DNA of 64,000 bases from Sphingomonas sp. Leaf22 (GTDB lineage: Bacteria > Pseudomonadota > Alphaproteobacteria > Sphingomonadales > Sphingomonadaceae), in the NCBI RefSeq assembly GCF_001421715.1, contig NZ_LMKP01000003.1, positions 1 through 64,000 on the forward strand, in the 5' to 3' direction. Under the pieces are notes generated by a model. That model saw only the letters and a list, made by a program, of their open reading frames with translations, was not told the origin of the DNA and searched no databases. Shown here piece after piece: positions 43,731-51,689 of this stretch; the stretch's first letter is position 1, and each line of letters begins with the position of its first letter. Made by a program: the position numbers and the translations under genes.

Positions 43731-44241
43731 GGGCTGGTCCCCGGTGGTGGAATCGAGACGGGCGTAAAGCGCATCCGTTGACGATCCGTTGCCGAGCGCC
43801 TCCGACCTGTGGTCACTACCATTCGCTGATCGGGCGATCCCGACGTGCGACCAGAATCTCGACCGTGCAGACCACATCCATTGATCGTGCCCGGCCTGTA
43901 ACCGGGACGACTGACGCGGTCTCCCACCCGCCGGGCCATGCTTCGTTGAATGGGCACATGATTTAAGAACCACGCTTGGCTGAGCGTCCCGAACGGCTAC
44001 CGGCAGGCTCCGTCTAGGGCCTGTGCCCGGCTTGGCGTCACGACGGCCGCCAACCGGCGGGCGATCGATCCGCAACCTGAGCGTCCACGACGCCGGAATG
44101 CGGCGGATGCCGGCATCCGCATAGGCGCCGCCTAGTCCGCCAAGCCGACGGAGAGACCGAGAGCCATCAGGCCGGACCTGCGGCCGCGGCCTACCGCGCC
44201 GATGCGACGACGCATCCGACATCACGATTGGAGTGGAAAAG
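43731..44241. other. Intergenic, no gene recognised
   Basis: About 510 bases between divergent genes. Open frames across it are compositionally unlike neighbours. The right end, directly before the gene at 44242, carries TGGAGTGGAAAAGATG, the same 16 bases that precede and include the start of the ArsR-like gene at 25867. Confidence 0.5.
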
Positions 44242-45243
44242 ATGGTAGAACCCGAGATCGCGGGCGGCATCGCCGTGTCTGCAACGGATGACCATTCGGC
44301 CGCACCGCCCCCCGCGTCGGACGACGGCGACATCGATCTCTCCGGTGTCGACCCCATGCGTCGTGTCGAGGTCCGTCGGCGGATCGCCGTAGTGAGGTCG
44401 TTCGTCGCGCTCGCCGCACCTGACGACAACGATGTGCGACGTCACGCCGCGATGCTCGACCTCAGCATCAACCAATTCAAGGCGCTGGTACGCGCATGGC
44501 GGTCCCAGCCGTCCGCCGACAGCGTGGCCCAATCGGGACGGTCGAAGGGCAAGCCGCGTCCGGTCGGCCCGCGGCAGCTCGACGCGGAGGTGAAGGCGAC
44601 CGCCGAGGCCGCCATCGCAGGGCTGAGCCCGACCGCGACCATCGCCCAGGCGACCGCGGCGGTCGCAGCCGCCTGTGAGGCGCGGGGTCTGGCCGCGCCC
44701 AAGGCGACGACGGTCTGGAAGATGATGATCGCGGCGCGGCAGATGCAGGTCGATCCCGCCGGATGCGGCGTGGTCGTCGTCGGCCGTTGCTGGATCCGGC
44801 TCCCCGTGCTCGACGGCGACGACCTCGTCACGCCCTCGGTCGCGCTCGTCGTTCGCGCCTACGACGCCGCGATAGTCGGGGCCTCGATGCGTTCCGATGC
44901 CGCCACTGACGCCGCACTGATCGCGCTCGCGCGCGGTCGATCAGATCTGAAGACCCTTGAGATCGACGAGCGCATGATCGGTTCCGATCCGGGCGCTGCG
45001 GGGGCGATCGGGCAAACGTCCCCTGCGTCGACGATCCGACGCCGGCTCTCGCGCGTCCTGGGCAACCGCATCGGCAAGGTGCAGCCCATCTACAAGGCCG
45101 GTGCGGAGAGGGGCCCCGAACGCCTGCTGCGCTCGCGCAAAGACCGGCCGCTATCGAAGGCGGACGCCGCCGCCGTCATCCGCGCCGCGATCGCCGCCCA
45201 CAACGCAGAGCGTAGCATGGGTGGGGCCATCTGGATCGACTAA
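44242..45243 (+). CDS. Degenerate Mu/TnsB-like integrase-fold protein
   Basis: This is a 333-residue protein. An N-terminal HTH (DVRRHAAMLDLSINQFKALV) is followed by a second one typical of Mu-type transposases (GLSPTATIAQATAAVAAACE, then ARGLAAPKATTVWKMM). The central part (GDDLVTPSVALVVRAYDAAI, then VGASMRSDAATDAALIALAR) has the strand order of an rve integrase core. However, the usual first catalytic Asp context (D-H/T strand) is not seen and the Glu helix is unclear. It ends AAHNAERSMGGAIWID. Either an inactive domesticated transposase or a regulator. It stands alone; start ATG after GGAGTGGAAAAG. Confidence 0.5.
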   Translation: MVEPEIAGGIAVSATDDHSAAPPPASDDGDIDLSGVDPMRRVEVRRRIAVVRSFVALAAPDDNDVRRHAAMLDLSINQFKALVRAWRSQPSADSVAQSGRSKGKPRPVGPRQLDAEVKATAEAAIAGLSPTATIAQATAAVAAACEARGLAAPKATTVWKMMIAARQMQVDPAGCGVVVVGRCWIRLPVLDGDDLVTPSVALVVRAYDAAIVGASMRSDAATDAALIALARGRSDLKTLEIDERMIGSDPGAAGAIGQTSPASTIRRRLSRVLGNRIGKVQPIYKAGAERGPERLLRSRKDRPLSKADAAAVIRAAIAAHNAERSMGGAIWID

Positions 45244-45320
45244 CCGCCCGCCAGCGTGTTCAGTTCTGTTGCGATGCCCCCCTAGCAGAGCCAATATGGG
45301 AAAAGCGCATCGGAGAAGAC

Positions 45321-45773
45321 ATGATGTACAGGATCGCCGCACCGCTTTTGGCTCTTGTTGCCGCAACACCTGTGTACGCACAGCTTGCTCCTGGCGTTCA
45401 AATGCCGCCAGAGATCGGCCAAGCCTACGGGCGGCTGGGCAAAGCGATGATGGCGCACGATGCAAATGGCGTCAGGACGGTCTGGGCTGATGACTTCGTG
45501 GTGAACTCGCCAAACAACACGGTCCTACAACGTGAGGAGGTCATCGCGGTGATGGAGCGTGATTTCCTCGACTACCGGGACTTTCGAAAGCACATCACCT
45601 TCGTCGGCGAGAAACCCGAGGTGACGATCGTCATGGGATACGACACGATGATCCCGATCAATGGACCAGGTGCAGGCAAGCAGGTCACGCGGCCATTCAC
45701 GGACATCTGGGCGAAGCGTACGGGGGGCTGGCAGCTTATCGCTCGTCAGGCGACGATCGCCTTTGCGCGTTGA
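45321..45773 (+). CDS. Exported SnoaL/DUF4440-like protein
   Basis: The 150-residue protein has a signal peptide (MMYRIAAPLLALVAATPVYA, cleavage after AYA-like VYA). A single NTF2-like domain follows: AYGRLGKAMMAHDANGVRTV, WADDFVVNSPNNTVLQREEV, VTIVMGYDTMIP, and the final RTGGWQLIARQATI, which is the DUF4440 end. Cone-shaped NTF2 folds bind small ligands; no catalytic residues can be assigned. GGAGAAG precedes the double ATG. Monocistronic. Confidence 0.75.
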   Translation: MMYRIAAPLLALVAATPVYAQLAPGVQMPPEIGQAYGRLGKAMMAHDANGVRTVWADDFVVNSPNNTVLQREEVIAVMERDFLDYRDFRKHITFVGEKPEVTIVMGYDTMIPINGPGAGKQVTRPFTDIWAKRTGGWQLIARQATIAFAR

Positions 45774-46160
45774 ACTGTTGGCTCCAGTCGATATGACTCG
45801 CCGTTCCACGCACGAGTGACTCGCAGGACCGCTCCCTGCCCGTGACTTCCGGTAACTGCCCGCCAGGTCTTGGTGGGCGCCCGACTTCGATCGGACATTC
45901 CCCCATTCCCTTAACTCCATGTCGACCAAGCCATTTTGGGAAAACGGTTTCGGGAACGGGTTTTGGGAAAACGGGCCTAATGGGAGCGGATCGACTGAGC
46001 CGTCGACATGGTCGTCTCACTGGCCGTTCCCATTCGGGACGGCAGGTGCCGACCAGTTCCCGACGTTCAGCTTGACCGAGCGCTTTCCCGGAAGCGGCCA
46101 TTTGTTCACCTCGCTTCCGGCGCGGACCGTGGTGACCGACATTGGGGACTTTCCTGCCAG
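45774..46160. other. Intergenic with a short tandem motif
   Basis: No gene is supported in about 390 bases. At 45934-45974 TTTTGGGAAAACGG occurs twice, separated by TTTCGGGAACGGG, a shortened third version, so three related units stand in tandem. A plus-strand frame crosses it but is low-complexity and lacks a start site. The right end carries sequence that abuts the truncated DUF190 gene. Confidence 0.45.
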
Positions 46161-46391
46161 TCAGCTTTCAGGATCGGAACGGTTGAAAGCCGCTGGGCCG
46201 CGATTGCTGGAGCCGTAATGCATGTTCTGCGCGACGGCGTTGATGATGCCGTCCGCCTTCGCGGTGCGGATCAGCTCGCGATAAAAAGGTTTCGCACCCC
46301 AGAAGCGACGTGGGCCGACCTTGTCAGACGGCTTCAAATAGATGCGCAGCATTCCAACCTCGCGGTGCTGGACGTTGAAACGATCAGGCAT
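46161..46391 (-). CDS. DUF190-family protein, shortened at the C-terminus
   Basis: This is a 76-residue protein. MLRIYLKPSDKVGPRRFWGA, then KPFYRELIRTAKADGIINAV and HYGSSNRG, is DUF190-like. Typical members have about 100-115 residues and continue after HYG with a further strand. Here that strand is replaced by PAAFNRSDPES, so the 3' part was probably lost to an adjacent sequence. DUF190 genes commonly sit beside fluoride exporters, and this one follows a CLC-type channel by 26 bp on the same strand. The start Met has GAAAGG upstream. Confidence 0.65.
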   Translation of the reverse strand: MPDRFNVQHREVGMLRIYLKPSDKVGPRRFWGAKPFYRELIRTAKADGIINAVAQNMHYGSSNRGPAAFNRSDPES

Positions 46392-46417
46392 AACGGGCCT
46401 TTCGATAGGAAGCAGGA

Positions 46418-47776
46418 TCAGACGCGCGAGCGTCGGCGGGAAGCACCGTGCGTGCGGGCATCACGCAGGGTCGCATCGGGTGTGAGGTGCGCAGCAGGCA
46501 CCTTGGGGACTGCGACGCGCTGCGACAGATAAATGCCGTTATGACCCGAGCAAAGGTAGGCGACGAAGCATGCGACCGCGATCGGCACAGCATAGGCCGC
46601 CCCGAACAACTCGATCCCCATGAACGTGCAGGCAAGCGGCGTGTTGGCAGCACCCGCGAACAGCGCAACGAAGCCGATCGCCGCGAAGACCCCCGTCGGG
46701 ACTCCGAACATGGGCGCGAGTGCATTGCCGAGCGCCGCGCCGATGAAGAACAGCGGTGTCACCTCTCCGCCCTTGAAGCCAGTGCTCAGGGTGACGACGG
46801 TGAAGAGCAGCTTCAACGCCCCGCTCCATGGATGGGTGTCGGGACCAAAGAAGCTGGCGATGGTCAGGCCGTCCGGCGTCGCCGCCAGCGTGCCCAGACC
46901 GAGATAGTCCCGCGTGCCGAACAGCCCGACCAGTGCGATCACGGCCACGCCCCCGATGACGGGTCGTAGTGGGCCATAAGGCACCATGCGCTTCAGCCAT
47001 CCGCCAAGCGCATGATTGGCCTCCGCAAAAGCTAGTCCGACCAACCCGAATACGACGCCCGCGACGCCAGCCTTGATGACAATTAGAGCGTCGACCGGCA
47101 CTGTCGCATCGACAAGGTAGGCGCCGTGATGAATGCCCCAGGAAAGACAGGTCCAGTCACCCACCAGTGCCGCGACCAGGCATGGCACTAGCGCACGATA
47201 CTCGACCCGGCCGATCGCCAGGACCTCCAGCGCGAAGACCGCGCCCGCGATCGGCGTCCCGAAGACCGCGCCGAAGCCCGCCGCGATTCCGGTCTTCAGC
47301 AGGATGCGTGTCGCTTCCGCATCCAGCTTGAGTGCGCGGCCGAAGCCGCTGGAAAGGCTGCCGCCCAATTGCACGGCGGTGCCTTCACGCCCCGCCGATC
47401 CCCCGAACAGGTGCGTCACGACCGTGCCGAAGAAGATGAGCGGGGCCATGCGCAGCGGCACACCGCCCCCTCGTTCATGGATTTGCTCGACGATGAGGTT
47501 GTTACCGCCTTCGACCGAGCGCCCTGTCAGATGGTAGAGCAGTCCGACCATGAACCCGCCGATCGGCAGCAGGTAGAGCAGCCAGGGAAAGGCAAAGCGA
47601 AGCCGGGTCACGGCATCGAGGCTCCACAGGAAGGCTGCGCAGAGCGTTCCCACCGTTGCGGCCATCGGGATCAGGATCAAAGCCCACCGCAGCACCGACA
47701 TGGCATGGGTGCGGCGATCGCGAATGAACGCTGCCATGTTGAACTGGTCGTAGAGATTGCGAAATGTCGCGCGCAC
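46418..47776 (-). CDS. CLC-F type fluoride/proton antiporter
   Basis: The 452-residue membrane protein has the CLC plan, with about 10-12 helices. Selectivity motifs point to the fluoride branch: GGNNLI replaces the chloride GSGIP loop, and GREGTAVQ replaces GREGP. FGTPIAGAVFALEVLAIGRV and TGFKGGEVTPLFFIGAALGN are typical of the family. It expels fluoride from the cytoplasm. The start is GTG at 47776, fixed by a strong AAGGAGG four to five bases before it. A fluoride riboswitch lies in the 5' leader and a DUF190 gene lies downstream. A chloride channel is the alternative but fits less well. Confidence 0.88.
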   Translation of the reverse strand: MRATFRNLYDQFNMAAFIRDRRTHAMSVLRWALILIPMAATVGTLCAAFLWSLDAVTRLRFAFPWLLYLLPIGGFMVGLLYHLTGRSVEGGNNLIVEQIHERGGGVPLRMAPLIFFGTVVTHLFGGSAGREGTAVQLGGSLSSGFGRALKLDAEATRILLKTGIAAGFGAVFGTPIAGAVFALEVLAIGRVEYRALVPCLVAALVGDWTCLSWGIHHGAYLVDATVPVDALIVIKAGVAGVVFGLVGLAFAEANHALGGWLKRMVPYGPLRPVIGGVAVIALVGLFGTRDYLGLGTLAATPDGLTIASFFGPDTHPWSGALKLLFTVVTLSTGFKGGEVTPLFFIGAALGNALAPMFGVPTGVFAAIGFVALFAGAANTPLACTFMGIELFGAAYAVPIAVACFVAYLCSGHNGIYLSQRVAVPKVPAAHLTPDATLRDARTHGASRRRSRV

Positions 47777-47802
47777 GATTCCTCCTTGCTGCCTTGCGGC
47801 GC

Positions 47803-47868
47803 CTGGTAGGAATCATCGGCCCTTGCGAGGGCGGTTCGGCCGAATGGCCCGGCGGAAATCCATCGCCT
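47803..47868 (-). ncRNA. Fluoride riboswitch (crcB motif)
   Basis: On the minus strand the leader reads GGCGATGG, ATTTCCGCC, a GGGCC-ATTC-GGCC hairpin, GAACCGCC, CTCGCAAGGGC, and CGATGATTCCTACC. This is the crcB-motif layout: the opening GGCGATGG and CCGCC pair, a pseudoknot strand, and the closing GATGA(x)TCCTAC segment. It ends about 27 bases before the GTG of the CLC-F gene, and its 3' side leads into the AAGGAGG ribosome binding site, so translational or transcriptional control by fluoride is expected. Recognised by eye, with several invariant positions matching. Confidence 0.85.
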
Positions 47869-48007
47869 TGCCTGAGCATATGCTGTCCGACGGCGACCTG
47901 GTCAACCAACGGCAGGGTCACGATGAGACCATTGTTTTGCTGAGGATCAATAATTGGCTCACCCATGGAATAAACCCCGACGGGCGTCGTCTACGCTTTC
48001 GAGACTG

Positions 48008-48406
48008 ATGCGCCGGAGGCTTATGCGTAGACGAAATTGGATGCTGGGTCTGACCGCTTCGGTTCTGCTCACCGGCGCAGTCGCGGCCGCCCCCGCCGAT
48101 GGATACGCCAGCATGATATCTGCCGCGATGGACCGGATGATGGCGGGCATGATGGTCAAGCCGTCCGGCGACGTCGACCGCGACTTCGTCGCGATGATGC
48201 TTCCGCATCACCAGGGCGCCATTGATATGGCGGTGGCAGAGCTGCGCTACGGCCATAACGAGCAGCTCAAGCGCATTGCGCAGGAGATCATCATCGATCA
48301 GCAGCAGGAGATCGCCGCCATGAAGTTGGCGATCGGTCAGCCGCTACCCCGTTCGACGCCAGCCCCGACGCAGGGCGGCGACCACCACAGCCATATGGAG
48401 CACTGA
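48008..48406 (+). CDS. Exported DUF305 protein
   Basis: The 132-residue protein has a basic N-terminus (MRRRLMRRRNWMLGLTASVL, signal sequence). A DUF305 core follows: DVDRDFVAMMLPHHQGAIDM, then LKRIAQEIIIDQQQEIAAMK, with the HHQ and Met/His residues of putative metal binding, and a His-rich tail (GGDHHSHMEH). DUF305 proteins are associated with copper or other metal stress in the periplasm. The start is uncertain: several Met codons are in frame and the ribosome binding site is weak. It ends one base before the beta-propeller gene. Confidence 0.8.
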   Translation: MRRRLMRRRNWMLGLTASVLLTGAVAAAPADGYASMISAAMDRMMAGMMVKPSGDVDRDFVAMMLPHHQGAIDMAVAELRYGHNEQLKRIAQEIIIDQQQEIAAMKLAIGQPLPRSTPAPTQGGDHHSHMEH

Positions 48407-48407
48407 C

Positions 48408-49847
48408 ATGATCCGGACCTTCCTGCGCTCGGCCGCCTTGCTGATGAGCGCCGCACCGGGCATTGCCATGGCCCAGCAGGCGCCGTGGAACGCCAAGGAC
48501 GTGCCTGTCAGCCACCGCGACCGCGTCTATGCATCCGAACAATTCTCCAACACGGTGTCGGTGACGGACCCGGCCGACAACAGGTTGCTCGGCGTCATCA
48601 AGCTCGGCGATCCGCAGCCGATGAATTTTTCCCCGCTCTACAAGGGGCAGGTGCTGGTTCACGGCCTCGGCTTCTCGCCGGACGGGAAAACACTGGCGGT
48701 CGTGTCGATCGGATCCAACGCCGTGTCGTGGATCGACACCGCCACCAACACCGTCAAGCACACGACGTATGTCGGGCGCAGTCCGCATGAGGCGTTCTTC
48801 ACACCGGACGGCAAGGAGGTGTGGGTTACGGTACGCGGCGAGGATTACATCGCCGTGCTCGACCCCACGACGTACAAGGAGACGGGGCGCATCAAGACGC
48901 CCGGTGGTCCGGGCATGACGATCTTCTCTCCCGATGGCCGATACGGCTATGTCTGTTCCTCGTTCAATCCGGTGCTGGCCGTGTTCGATGTTGCAACCCA
49001 CGCGCAGGTCGGACAGGTGGCGCAGCCGAGTCCGTTCTGTCCCAACATCGCCGCGACGCCGGACGGCAAGCAGGTGTGGTTCACGCTGAAGGACATCGGC
49101 AAGACGGTCGCATTCGATGCCAGGCCGCCTTTCGCGATCCTCAAGGTGCTGGATACCGGACCGATCACCAATCACGTCAACTTCGCCCGCACGGTCAGGG
49201 GACAGTTCGCCTATGTCACGGTGGGCGGGGAAAACGCGGTGAAGGTGTTCCGCACGTCCGACTTCGCGCTTGTCGCCACCATCCCGGTCGGCAAGATGCC
49301 GCACGGCGTCTGGCCATCGGGCGACGGCCGGCGCATCTATATCGGGCTGGAGAATGCCGATGAACTTGCCGCGATCGACACCGCCGGCAACAAGGTCGTT
49401 GCCACCGTGCCGGTCGGACAGGCACCGCAGGCGATCGCCTATGTCCCCAACGCTGTTCCGACAGGCCCCGGCACCGACAATCTTCAACCGCTCGGCACGG
49501 CCGGCAAGGCGTTGCATCTGAATATGGGGCCGGTTGGCGGCAGCCGCGCGGCAAGCAGCATTACCCTCTTCGACCAGGGTATCATTCAGGTGGTGCAGAG
49601 TGCCGTTACCGGTTTACAGCCCAAAAAGCCTTACATGCTCGTGCTGACCGCCAATGCGGACGGCAGCGGTGCGGTAGAGCCGCTTGCGAACTTCATGAGC
49701 AACCCGGCAGGTGCGGCGATCGTCAATGCGTCGGGACCGATCCGGCAGATCGTTCAAGGCAGCACCGCGGCACCCCGGCGTTTTCTGGCGGTAGCTGAGG
49801 TGGTAAATGGTGCGCCGGGCCGCATCGTGCAGGTGCAGCGCGACTGA
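48408..49847 (+). CDS. Exported YVTN-type beta-propeller protein
   Basis: This is a 479-residue protein with a signal peptide (MIRTFLRSAALLMSAAPGIAMA). At least six YVTN/NHL-like blades follow (SNTVSVTDPADNRLLGVIKL, then IGSNAVSWIDTATNTVKHTT, GEDYIAVLDPTTYKETGRIK, YGYVCSSFNPVLAVFDVATH, FAYVTVGGENAVKVF, RIYIGLENADELAAIDTAGN). A C-terminal domain of about 120 residues follows. Such proteins are often found with metal-binding or electron-transfer proteins in the periplasm. It is translated right after the DUF305 gene and directly before the sigma factor (one base between), so all four genes appear to form one operon. Confidence 0.82.
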   Translation: MIRTFLRSAALLMSAAPGIAMAQQAPWNAKDVPVSHRDRVYASEQFSNTVSVTDPADNRLLGVIKLGDPQPMNFSPLYKGQVLVHGLGFSPDGKTLAVVSIGSNAVSWIDTATNTVKHTTYVGRSPHEAFFTPDGKEVWVTVRGEDYIAVLDPTTYKETGRIKTPGGPGMTIFSPDGRYGYVCSSFNPVLAVFDVATHAQVGQVAQPSPFCPNIAATPDGKQVWFTLKDIGKTVAFDARPPFAILKVLDTGPITNHVNFARTVRGQFAYVTVGGENAVKVFRTSDFALVATIPVGKMPHGVWPSGDGRRIYIGLENADELAAIDTAGNKVVATVPVGQAPQAIAYVPNAVPTGPGTDNLQPLGTAGKALHLNMGPVGGSRAASSITLFDQGIIQVVQSAVTGLQPKKPYMLVLTANADGSGAVEPLANFMSNPAGAAIVNASGPIRQIVQGSTAAPRRFLAVAEVVNGAPGRIVQVQRD

Positions 49848-49848
49848 A

Positions 49849-50358
49849 ATGGACCCGCTTGCCGCCGCGATCGAATCACTGATCCCTGGTCTGCGTCGCT
49901 ATGCCCGGTCGTGGTTGCGCGATCAGGCGATGGCGGATGACGTGGTGCAGGATTGCCTTGAGCGCGCGGTCGGGCGCTGGCGGCAGCGGCGTGGCACGGA
50001 GGTTCGCCCCTGGCTTTATGCGATCCTGCACAACCTGTTGATCGATCAAAGGCGGCAGCATATCCGGCGAGGTACGGCGGTTCCGCTCCACCTCGTAGAC
50101 GACGCTGCGCTCGGCCGCCCGGCCGATCAGGACACGGGTCTGCACCACCGCGACCTGTTGCGCGCCCTTGATGCGTTGCCCGAGGAGCAGCGGACGGTGC
50201 TGCTGCTCATCTCGGTCGAAGGTCTGTCATATGGGGAAGTCGCTGCCGTCGTAGGAGTGCCGCTGGGAACGGTGATGTCGCGAATATCGCGGGGGCGCGA
50301 CCGTCTGGCGACACTCATCCGAGAGGGTGAACGGCCGCGATTGAGGAGTGTGCGATGA
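49849..50358 (+). CDS. ECF-type RNA polymerase sigma factor
   Basis: The 169-residue protein has region 2 (LIPGLRRYARSWLRDQAMAD, then DVVQDCLERA and TEVRPWLYAILHNLLIDQRR) and region 4 (LPEEQRTVLLLISVEGLSYG, then EVAAVVGVPLGTVMSRISRG). No region 3 is present, as expected. The ATG follows the beta-propeller stop by one base, and its stop overlaps the anti-sigma start (ATGA). It probably directs transcription of this same operon in response to a periplasmic or oxidative signal. Confidence 0.9.
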   Translation: MDPLAAAIESLIPGLRRYARSWLRDQAMADDVVQDCLERAVGRWRQRRGTEVRPWLYAILHNLLIDQRRQHIRRGTAVPLHLVDDAALGRPADQDTGLHHRDLLRALDALPEEQRTVLLLISVEGLSYGEVAAVVGVPLGTVMSRISRGRDRLATLIREGERPRLRSVR

Positions 50359-51125
50359 CCAGCCCGATCGGAGAAGACGATCTGGCCGCGTGGATCGATG
50401 GAAGGCTGTCGCCCGAGCGGCAGCGTCTGGTCGACGCCTACCTTGAAGGCCAGCCGGACATGCATGCCCGTTTGCGGGAGCAGGCGGAGCAGGCGCGAGC
50501 CCTTGCATCCCTGTTCGCCCCGATCGCGGATGAACCTATCCCGGCGACGATGCGCGTTGCAGCCATCAGGGGACGGCAACGCCAACCGCGTTGGCAACTC
50601 GCCATCGCCGCGTCGCTTCTGTTGACGGTCGGGTTTGGCGGGGGCTGGTCGAGCGCGCGTTGGAGTGGCGAACCCCGCGCGGGTATCGCGGCGCTGGCCA
50701 ACGAGGCGAGTGACAATTTCCGTGTCTATGCCGCCGACCGGATACGACCAGCGGAGATCGGCCCCGACCAGCGCGCCATGCTGATCCGATGGACCTCCGC
50801 TCGATTGGGTGAGCGCGTGACCATCCCGGACCTCAGCACAGCGGGTTACCGCTATGGCGGGGGGCGATTGGTCGCGACGCCCCACGGCCCTGCGGCGCTG
50901 CTCCTTTATGATGGACCGCAAGCGTCGAAGCTCGCGGTGCTGACGAGGCCCATGCAAATCGACAAGAGCGCAAGCATGACCAGCACGTCCAGCGGGACCA
51001 TGGGCCGGGTCACATGGGCGGTCGACGGGATCGGCTATAGTGTGGTGGGGGAGCGCCCCGCTGCCGAGCTGCATCCGATCGCCAACGAGGTCCGGCGCCA
51101 GGCCGATGCGGCGCTTGTGTCCTGA
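50355..51125 (+). CDS. Membrane anti-sigma factor
   Basis: This is a 256-residue protein. The cytoplasmic N-terminus (GEDDLAAWIDGRLSPERQRL, then VDAYLEGQPDMHARL) is the anti-sigma fold without the His-Cys zinc motif. One transmembrane helix follows (LAIAASLLLTVGFGGGW, about 78-95), then a periplasmic domain (GERVTIPDLSTAGYRYGGGR). The pairing and the four-base overlap with the sigma gene show it is its regulator. The signal sensed is unknown; the DUF305 and propeller proteins suggest metal or redox. Confidence 0.85.
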   Translation: MTSPIGEDDLAAWIDGRLSPERQRLVDAYLEGQPDMHARLREQAEQARALASLFAPIADEPIPATMRVAAIRGRQRQPRWQLAIAASLLLTVGFGGGWSSARWSGEPRAGIAALANEASDNFRVYAADRIRPAEIGPDQRAMLIRWTSARLGERVTIPDLSTAGYRYGGGRLVATPHGPAALLLYDGPQASKLAVLTRPMQIDKSASMTSTSSGTMGRVTWAVDGIGYSVVGERPAAELHPIANEVRRQADAALVS

Positions 51126-51176
51126 TAGCGCCTGGCCGGTTCTCAGCGCCGACAGGCACTGGGCGGACCAGCGGGA

Positions 51177-51689
51177 TCACGGCTTGCGCTCGGCATCCTT
51201 CCGGTCGGCCTCTGCCGGAGTCAGCCTGGCCCGCTCGCGAATGCGACGTTCGAGCGGAGCGCCGACGAACAGTACGAGCATCGCAAGGCTCAACCCGCCG
51301 ATGATGAGCGGCCACACCGCCAACCCTGCTGCCGCGCCGATCGTGGCTGTCACCCAGATGCACGCGGCGGTCGCCAGCCCATGCACTTCCTGACCCTGGC
51401 CGACCCGCAGCACAGCGCCGGCACCGATGAAGCCGACGCCGGACAGAATGCCCTGCATCGCCCGTCCTGCGGCATCGGCGTTCACATTCGGCAAGCCACT
51501 GTGCACGATCGCCTGCACGGCGATGCAGCTCGCCAGGCCGACCAGACCCAGCGTCCGCAAGCCCATGATCTGCCGGTTCTCGCGCGAGCGTTCCCAGCCG
51601 AGCACCATCCCGGCCGCGGTCGCAATCACCAGCCGGCCGATCGCATCGATCCAGAAGCCGATGTCCGATGCCGCTAACGCTTCGATCAT
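51177..51689 (-). CDS. MgtC/SapB-family membrane protein
   Basis: This is a 170-residue protein. LVIATAAGMVLGWERSRENR, then QIMGLRTLGLVGLASCIAVQ, and GILSGVGFIGAGAVLRVGQG follow the MgtC plan, with the Arg/Glu and Gly-rich first helices. Four to five transmembrane helices are present. MgtC proteins modulate magnesium homeostasis or F-type ATPase. The ATG overlaps the stop of the upstream sulfite-oxidase-like gene, so the longer frame is excluded. The biological link to sulfite is unclear. Confidence 0.85.
   Translation of the reverse strand: MIEALAASDIGFWIDAIGRLVIATAAGMVLGWERSRENRQIMGLRTLGLVGLASCIAVQAIVHSGLPNVNADAAGRAMQGILSGVGFIGAGAVLRVGQGQEVHGLATAACIWVTATIGAAAGLAVWPLIIGGLSLAMLVLFVGAPLERRIRERARLTPAEADRKDAERKP

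Noticed and set aside
45919-46218. 99-residue ORF over the TTTTGGGAAAACGG repeat
   Set aside because: Low-complexity FWENGFGNGFWENG repeat without start signals; better read as a DNA repeat.
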